A stretch of DNA of 64,000 nt, from positions 11,236,501-11,300,500 of the forward strand of contig CM070578.1 in NCBI GenBank assembly GCA_036346355.1. The letters are read 5' to 3'. Position 1 is the stretch's first letter. Each line of letters starts with the position of its first letter. A program made the position numbers and the translations under genes. The notes beneath the pieces are model-generated. The model did no database searches. It worked only from the letters and a program-made list of their open reading frames with translations, and was not told where the DNA came from. Below, piece after piece: positions 57,706 to 64,000 of this stretch. Source of the DNA: Rhipidocladum racemiflorum. Its lineage: Eukaryota > Streptophyta > Magnoliopsida > Poales > Poaceae.

Positions 57706-59031
57706 CTTTTACTTTTACGGTCTTCAAGTGTAGAGATCTTTTTAGGTTTTCTATCTTCTATGATCTTCAACCCTGGTTGTGGTGGAGTATGGCCTTTGTC
57801 GACCATACAGTTCCATGCAACTGCCTCATGTGCATCCGAATACCGATCTGCCATATCGAAAAGTTCTCATATGGTGGACAGTGGATTAATATTGAGGTCC
57901 TCCATGAAACTCTCGTAACGCACAGCCTATTTAAATGCACAAATCATAGAATCATCAGATATGTTAGGAATTGTATTACGGACCTCCACAAATCTCTTAA
58001 TGAACTGACGTAAATTCTCATTAGTGGTTTGACAAAGGCAATGCAGGTCATCTTCTTTACCTGGCTTAGCATAACAGCTTTTAAAATTGTTTAAAATTGC
58101 ATGACATAAATTTTTCGAACTAAAAATGGATCCTTCAGGCTGATTAAACAACCAGGTTCTTGCAGACCTTTTAAGATAGTAGGGAGGTAATTTTCTATTT
58201 ACCTTCTCATTGCCACCAGCAAGTTGGATGGCGGTGGTATATATTTGGAGGAATTCTAGTGGATTATGAGTTCTATCGTACCTTTCCAAATTAAGGTCCT
58301 ATCTTGAATTTTTTAGGCCAGGTGACGTTCCTAAGCCCTGGGGAAAAGGCTTTGCATCATGTGTACAATTCCAAATGCATTCATACGTTAGAAATTTGCT
58401 CTTCATATTCAAAAGAATGAGGTTGTTGCTGACCATCATTAGCATTTTCACCTTGGCCAAGCCCATTGAAAGCAGTTATCCGATGTGATCCATCCCTCAA
58501 TTGGTGATCGGAACTTTGCTAGCATTGACCAAATGAAGAATGTTCCACACGGGAATCGGTTTGAGATCTGGTAGACAGAGATACGCTTTGTACTTCTGCA
58601 GCAGCTTCTTGCATATCAGCAGCTAAGGTTCTTATAAGAGGTACATTATCTTCTTTCTCATGTTGATTGCATTAGTTATTATGTGAATCCTATTCAGGGG
58701 AGTTTCTCCTGTGAATTACTTGGAACCGAGTTTAGGTCCCTTACCGCTGCCCTTAGGACTTGTGGCGTGACTGGAGGGATATGTCGGGGATGATTCCATG
58801 AGGGATCCAGTCTATGCGATGTCCCTAGTTGACTGCTATGGTATAGGCATCTCGCCTCTTCCATAACTTTCTATTTTGCAGCAGCGATGTACTCACGTTG
58901 TCCCTGGGCAGCTTTTTTCGCCCTTTCCTGAGCTTCACGATGTTCGTGTTTCACCCACTGTACCTCTGCCTCACCCATAATTGCATAGATATAGAATCCA
59001 AAGTGGAGATACGAGGTAAGCACTCCGTCCT
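57640..59031 (-). pseudogene. Ty3/gypsy gag, 3' part
   Basis: The frame 58289-57927 reads ERYDRTHNPLEFLQIYTTAI, PPYYLKRSARTWLFNQPEGS, YAKPGKEDDLHCLCQTTNEN and LRQFIKRFVEVRNTIPNISD, the retrotransposon gag domain. After a break it continues MADRYSDAHEAVAWNC, then Lys-rich KSKSKKKTIKK, to about 57650. The protein is interrupted by stops and ends without protease or reverse transcriptase. The 5' part lies at 61786-62231, beyond the inserted LTR. Confidence 0.8.
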
Positions 59032-59383
59032 TGAAAGTGCATCTAGGCACTTATGTTGTTTTGGTGATTAATGATAAATGATTAATGACAAACGCATGTA
59101 ATGTCAATCAATGTAATTGTACAAATGCTTAACTTAATGCTTAACAAAAGACAAACCTCTAATATGTTTATACTGTTATGAGACTAACATGTTTATTGCC
59201 TAGTTGAATATTAGTCTCATCTATTTTAGAGGAAAATCAATTGGGATGGTTAAGCAAAAATGAGGTATGCAATCTCGATATTCCTTCCATATTTGTCATT
59301 ACATTCCTCTTTAGCAAATGCATATTGAACTCTAAGTAACCTGTTGATTTCATATGTGCACATTGATTCTTGTCATAATTGCT

Positions 59384-59445
<62 letters not shown>

Positions 59446-61785
59446 TTTGAGTTCATTATGTGCTTTGTTTTTAATATGCTTGTGTTAACTAGAGTTAAAC
59501 TTCATTGCTTCATATTGACTTGGTGCATACATGTCTTAGTTGTGTATCTTCTAATGCACCTCTCTTAGTGAAGTTTAATCTAGAATTGGATCACATTATT
59601 TACTCTCATTCCAAATATTGTTTGCACATGTGTAATTCGTGTATATTATATCATGTGCTTCATTTAAGCAAAGTCTGTGGTCCTTGCCATGATTTAATTG
59701 ATTCTTCATATTGGCAATTATCTCTATAGTGCAGTTAGATCAATCATATATTCATCATGATGCACTTAGCAGAGAATATTTCTATTGTCAAGTGTTTCCA
59801 TTCATATTGTGCTTCTTGATATGAAACACTTGTTATTATCAATTTATTCAACATATCTTTTAAGCTTGTGGGACTAATATGTTTGCTGAGTGCTTTGATA
59901 AGAGTTAGGTCCCAAAGCTGTGTGTATGATGACCAAGATGGTTTGAAGGATGACAATCGAGTCAAAGTCAAATAAGACGGCGGTGTCACCAAGAGCTGAG
60001 GACTAAGTCAAGAACGACTTGGCGTGAGGATCGTCTTGGTGATGATCGAGGTCAAGGTCGGAGAAGACGAGAGTCTCATGAGGTGAATCGCGTCGAGGTT
60101 GACAAGACGAAGGGCGTCATCAATCTTTGTGGAAGCGTCATCATGCACCGTGCATCCAAGAAGTCGGCATGTAAGCTTAGTGTAAGACTTAGATTTTGTG
60201 TTAAATTTGAGTCTAAGGATTGCCGTACTATTAAGAGGGATGCAATCGTTGAAATCACTTAGATAAGTCTCAAGTGCTCAAAAGTGGTCTATCCTTGTCT
60301 AAGGTTGAGAAACCCAAGTCACACCGTGTTCACCTAGGTGTAGGTGGGTTGGTGTGAGGGATATAAGTGTTGGTGGTACCGGAAAGTGAGAATTTGAGGT
60401 CTCCTTGTGGATTCTTTGTGCAATCTGATTTTATCCTTTGGGATTTGGGTAGTGAGACCTTGTTAGTTGTGTAGCCCTCATTCTTAGCTTTCCGAAAAGT
60501 CCGAATTCGTCGAAATCGGAGTCCGGGATCAAAAGTTATGCCCATTTTCGTCCGGCTGCTGCGTGCTGCCTGGGAGATCCGGAGACTCCGGGTTAAATGT
60601 TCGGAGACTCCGGATGATCCGGAGTATCCGGATGATCCGGAGTGTCCGGGTTAAATGTCCGGAGTCTCCGGGTTGACCAGTTCGGTCCAAACGGCTAGTT
60701 TTTGGGGTTCCTCTATTTAAAGCCCCCTTCTTGCCCACTTCAAAGTAGCCGTTGGGGGATGTTTTGCTGGGTATTAGAGGTGTTCTTTGTGAGTGTTTGA
60801 GCCCCCAATACTCCTCCCTACTCCTTAGATCTTAATGATCCCCTTTTGTGAAGGGTTGGGTTGTGGAGAGAGGTGTTTGGATTGAGGATTGATTTGAGGA
60901 GTGGAGATAGTTCCTTGGTGCTTTGAAGTGTTCTTCTTAGTGATCTTGAGCTCCCAAAAGCCCCTCTAACCCTAGATCTTAGTGATCCCTTTTGAGTGAA
61001 GGTTTGGGTGTGAGAGTGGGTAGTGATCGGATTGAGTGTGATTAGTGTGTTTGAGCACTTGAGGTGGACTTTAAGTGAGTTTTTCGGGAGCATTTGTTGC
61101 TCTTGGAGGTTGAGGTCTCCTAGACGGCTAGGAGTTGCCGGTGAGCTTCCAAGCTTTGTGTGGAAGGCCACCGAAGGTTTGTGAAGGTCCGATTCCGCCT
61201 CCACAAGGAAAGGAATCAAAGAAGTGAAGACCGGCGAGTGCATTGTGAAACACCGGGAGGAAGAGGGTTGAAAGAGACCCCGGCTCAAGTGTGACCGAGC
61301 CGCCTCAACGGAGACGTAGGATCCCCTCAAGGATCCGAACTTCGGGATAAATTCTTCGTGTCTCCTTCCTTACTTCGGTTTCCTCTTTTGCTCATCCGCT
61401 TAATTTGCTTTCGATTCTTGTGATTAGATCAATTAGATTGTGTCTACTGCTTCTATTTTTGCTTGTATCCTTACTTCATTGCAGTAGAGTAATTTGTATC
61501 TCTTGAATCGAAGAAGTAATTAATTTTGTTGTACTCTCTCTGTTCTGACCGAAACAGGCAACCCGGAGTATCCGGTATATTGATCCGGAGTATCCGGACA
61601 TACCGGAGTATCCGGACTAAATATCCGGAGTCTCCGAGTTGACTGTCTCGGGCTGAATTGTTTAAGTTGTAAAACTTAATTATCCCAATTGCTTCCGCAT
61701 TATCTCTGATAGATTAATTTAAATTGGGTATAATTTTGTAATCGCCTATTCACCCCCCCTCTAGGCCGACATCCCGGTCCTTTCA
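59032..61785 (+). mobile_element. Large solo LTR (2754 bp), SIRE/Maximus-type copia
   Basis: Starts TGAAAGTGCATCTAGGCACT and ends 'cggtcctttca', the terminal words of long grass copia (SIRE/Maximus) LTRs. 'ttcaccccccctctaggccg' stands just before the end, as usual. The target duplication GTCCT is perfect at 59027-59031 and 61786-61790. It contains a (TA)n run at about 59391-59442 and two clusters of 'tccggagtatccgga' repeats (60576-60680 and 61560-61640). No primer site or coding region follows, so it is a solo LTR from LTR-LTR recombination. Short open frames within it are not genes. Confidence 0.92.
59391..59442. repeat. (TA)n microsatellite inside the solo LTR
   Basis: A pure TA run of about 52 bp. 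Confidence 0.9.
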
Positions 61786-62231
61786 GTCCTCATCTAAGGA
61801 TCGGGTGTAATCGAGTTCAAGTCCCCTGAGAAAAATATTATAAAGATGAAATTTCATGGATTGTATCATCATTTTGGTGAATTCGAACATTATCGACTTC
61901 CATAGGACATAATCTATGGACATCTGCCTCTGAGACAGGGGTAGGTACAAAGTTGCTCTTACTTCCTGATTTTGTCTCAAGAAGTGGTGCTTCCGATGCA
62001 GCCTCTCCAGATTTGGGTGGGGTTGTTGATTGTCATAATTCTACCTCCAACACAAATCTGGAGTAGAATTCACACTTATATTCCAATTCCATGACGAAGT
62101 TATCAGCGTTGAGCTTGGTGTAGTCGGCGAGGTCGAATGAATTTTCTTCATCCATTGCTTACAACGACAATACATTACCTTTTCAATATTGACTTCTAAC
62201 GGCAGCTCTCCTTCTAGCGCCAACGATCGAT
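61786..62231 (-). pseudogene. Ty3/gypsy 5' leader and gag start
   Basis: Read on the minus strand: TTGGCGCTAGAAGGA (62224-62210) is a gypsy-type primer-binding/leader sequence, followed by gag-like text (GELPLEVNIEKVMYCRCKQW) and further broken frames to 61786. It is interrupted by the solo LTR at 59032-61785 and continues at 59031. Confidence 0.6.
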
Positions 62232-62877
62232 GTTCAGGACCAGGGGTCTTTAGATCGAGCTTACGAACGTAATTTGAATTGCCTTTATCTAACAAATTAG
62301 AGACTGAAAAGAGTAGGAAATGGGATTGCTTCTTTATCAGCCAAGTGGCGTATTTAGAGTACACACTTGTGGATTGTCTACAGAAAATTAGAATATTATT
62401 ACACACTTGATTCTCCTATTACCCTCTCTTTCTACATAGGCTCCCTATTTAACAGAGCGAAAGGATGGCAATTGTTTCGCCAAAAGATGTCTTCTCATCA
62501 AGAGGCATCTTCTCGCACGAAGTAACTTCTGAACGGTTGATTGCATACCTGTAAAGAGAGATATTCTGCATGTTATGTTCATGTGCAGGGGTAATTGTTT
62601 ATCCGACCATTCATCTGGTAGGGAAGAAGTTAGTTTGATCATTCCGAAAAGTTAGCTGATCGGGGTAACTTAATCACTGATCGGCCCAACCAATATAGAT
62701 ATATCAAGTCGGGGCAAATGAACCACCAATTATCTCCGACCAGTATCAGCATATTGGTCGGGAATAACCACGTGACAAAATGTTGGCCCAATTGAAGTCA
62801 TCACCCTTATTCTTTTTGTGGGCTTCTTTCGTATATAAGTATATAGCACAAAGTAGAATAGGATTTATTAGTTGTCA
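62232..62877 (-). mobile_element. Probable 5' LTR of the gypsy remnant
   Basis: The minus strand ends 'ggtcctgaaca' at 62232, seven bases before the TTGGCGCT primer region. A TATA-like GCTATATACTTATATACG lies at about 62848-62830. The outer boundary is judged only from where the ~345-bp repeat resumes (about 62878). No second LTR is present on the left side. Confidence 0.5.
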
Positions 62878-63930
62878 TCATAGTTCAACATAAGATATAA
62901 CACTCCCACAAAATAGTGTGGGTTACAAAAAAATAAGTATCACCTCTTAATAGAATGATCTAAAACAATAGTATTTAATATATCTTGCATAATTTTTTTA
63001 ATAATGAAATAAAAAATTAGGTTAGCTCAACTCAAGACATAACAACCCCACATGATAGTGGAGACATCATAAAGAAAAACATAATATCTTAAATCACTCC
63101 AAATTCACATGATCACACCATGTTCACGTTAAAAAAATTGTAGATCAAATAATCTCCATAATTTCAAGAAAATTATTGCAAATTGGATTATTTTCTAGTT
63201 TTGCATAATTCATCTATTTCAACTTAACTCGATCAAGTGATATAACTCCCACAAAATATCCTGGACTACATTAATAATGTATGGATCATATGTTAATAGA
63301 ATAATCCAATACACTGTAGTATCTACTCTATCTTGCATTATTTTAATCGTAAAATGAAATTTTGAAGGGTTAACTCAACTCAAAACACCACAACCCACAT
63401 AATAGTGTGGACATTGACAAAATAAAGGCCATATCTTAAATCACCTAAAACTCACATCACATTCTTGCATATTTTAGATCAAATATACTCCATATTTTTT
63501 TAAAAAAAATACATCATAGATTAAAGTTCTTATTTCCGTGTAATACTCTAGTTCAATATATTCATATTTTAGATATAATATACTCCATATATTTCAACTA
63601 AACCATAGGCATATGACTAACAAGAATAACCTACACAAAAAATAATCTAGTATATATACAATAATATTTTACTCTATTCTGCATAATTTTTGTCATAAAA
63701 GAAAATTTTCTAGGTGAAATCAACTCAAGACATGACATCCACGCATAGTATACAGTGAATAAAAAATAAGGACCACATATTAAATCTTCTCAACCCCATC
63801 TATAAAATTCCGAAATCAAATACACTTCATGATGTCATGAAACATACTATGATATGGCTAAAATGTTATATATTCACATAATTCGTCTAGTTCAATTCAA
63901 GTACTATACCTAAAATAATCTCTACTATTC
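62878..63930. repeat. ~345-bp tandem repeat, right part
   Basis: Recurrent landmarks: 'caactcaagacataacaacc' at 63029, 'caactcaaaacaccacaacc' at 63374 and 'caactcaagacatgacatcc' at 63721 (spacing 345 and 347 bp); 'ataactcccacaaaatag' variants at 62893 and 63239 (346 bp). About three diverged units are visible, running to near the window end. There is no coding potential. The unit contains the short inverted phrase 'cccaca.aatagtgtggg'. Confidence 0.8.
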
Positions 63931-64000
63931 TAAAGCAGCACTTGGTGGCAGTGGTCCTTTCTACTCCTCCGCACGCGTTTCCCCTCATCGACGCGTGCGC

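Noticed and set aside
57310..63930. CRISPR-like spaced repeats
   Set aside because: Repeats are long, diverged and AT-rich in a plant nuclear genome; nothing resembles a CRISPR array.

Overview
The window is nuclear DNA of a grass (Poaceae). Four multi-exon genes can be read exon by exon: a ubinuclein-type histone-chaperone subunit (+, 1700-12935), a RING / pseudokinase-like / WD40 protein (+, 13643-20815), a gibberellin 20-oxidase (+, 39105-43176) and a stress-type NAC transcription factor (-, 53797-52250). Their 5' exons are very GC-rich, as is usual in grasses. The GA20-oxidase matches rice GA20ox2 (SD1) in exon layout, including a first intron of 104 bp. The NAC protein matches rice OsNAC6/SNAC2. 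These two genes are close neighbours on the long arm of rice chromosome 1, so the window is probably the collinear segment in another grass. The sequence alone does not identify the species.

Layout. 1-1513: broken Mutator-like transposase and a MITE. 1.7-12.9 kb: ubinuclein gene; its intron 8 holds a Mutator-type MITE with 9-bp target duplications, a truncated copia element and an orphan zinc-knuckle fragment. 13.6-20.8 kb: RING/WD40 gene with a 3.5-kb repeat-filled first intron. 20.8-38.5 kb: a repeat sea of copia pieces, a CACTA element with a TNP2 pseudogene, a fold-back MITE pair, a probable gypsy solo LTR, a block of ~580-bp hairpin units split by a clean solo LTR, and an intact small LTR element without gag/pol. 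39.1-43.2 kb: GA20ox, whose second intron carries SINEs and a MITE. 43.2-51.7 kb: MITEs, including one nested in another, and a broken PIF/Harbinger transposon with both of its genes. 52.2-54.3 kb: NAC gene and promoter. 54.5-64 kb: a MITE, a SINE, an amino-acid-transporter pseudogene, and a ~345-bp tandem repeat split by a gypsy remnant that itself contains a 2.75-kb solo LTR.

The genes do not form an operon-like system. By family knowledge they act in H3.3 chromatin assembly (ubinuclein), probable ubiquitin ligation (RING/WD40), gibberellin synthesis (GA20ox) and ABA/drought transcription (NAC). I found no CRISPR array, rRNA, genuine tRNA gene or convincing new multi-gene system. The most unusual items are the repeat architectures, the decayed 3' end of the ubinuclein reading frame and several nested insertions whose target-site duplications can be read directly.
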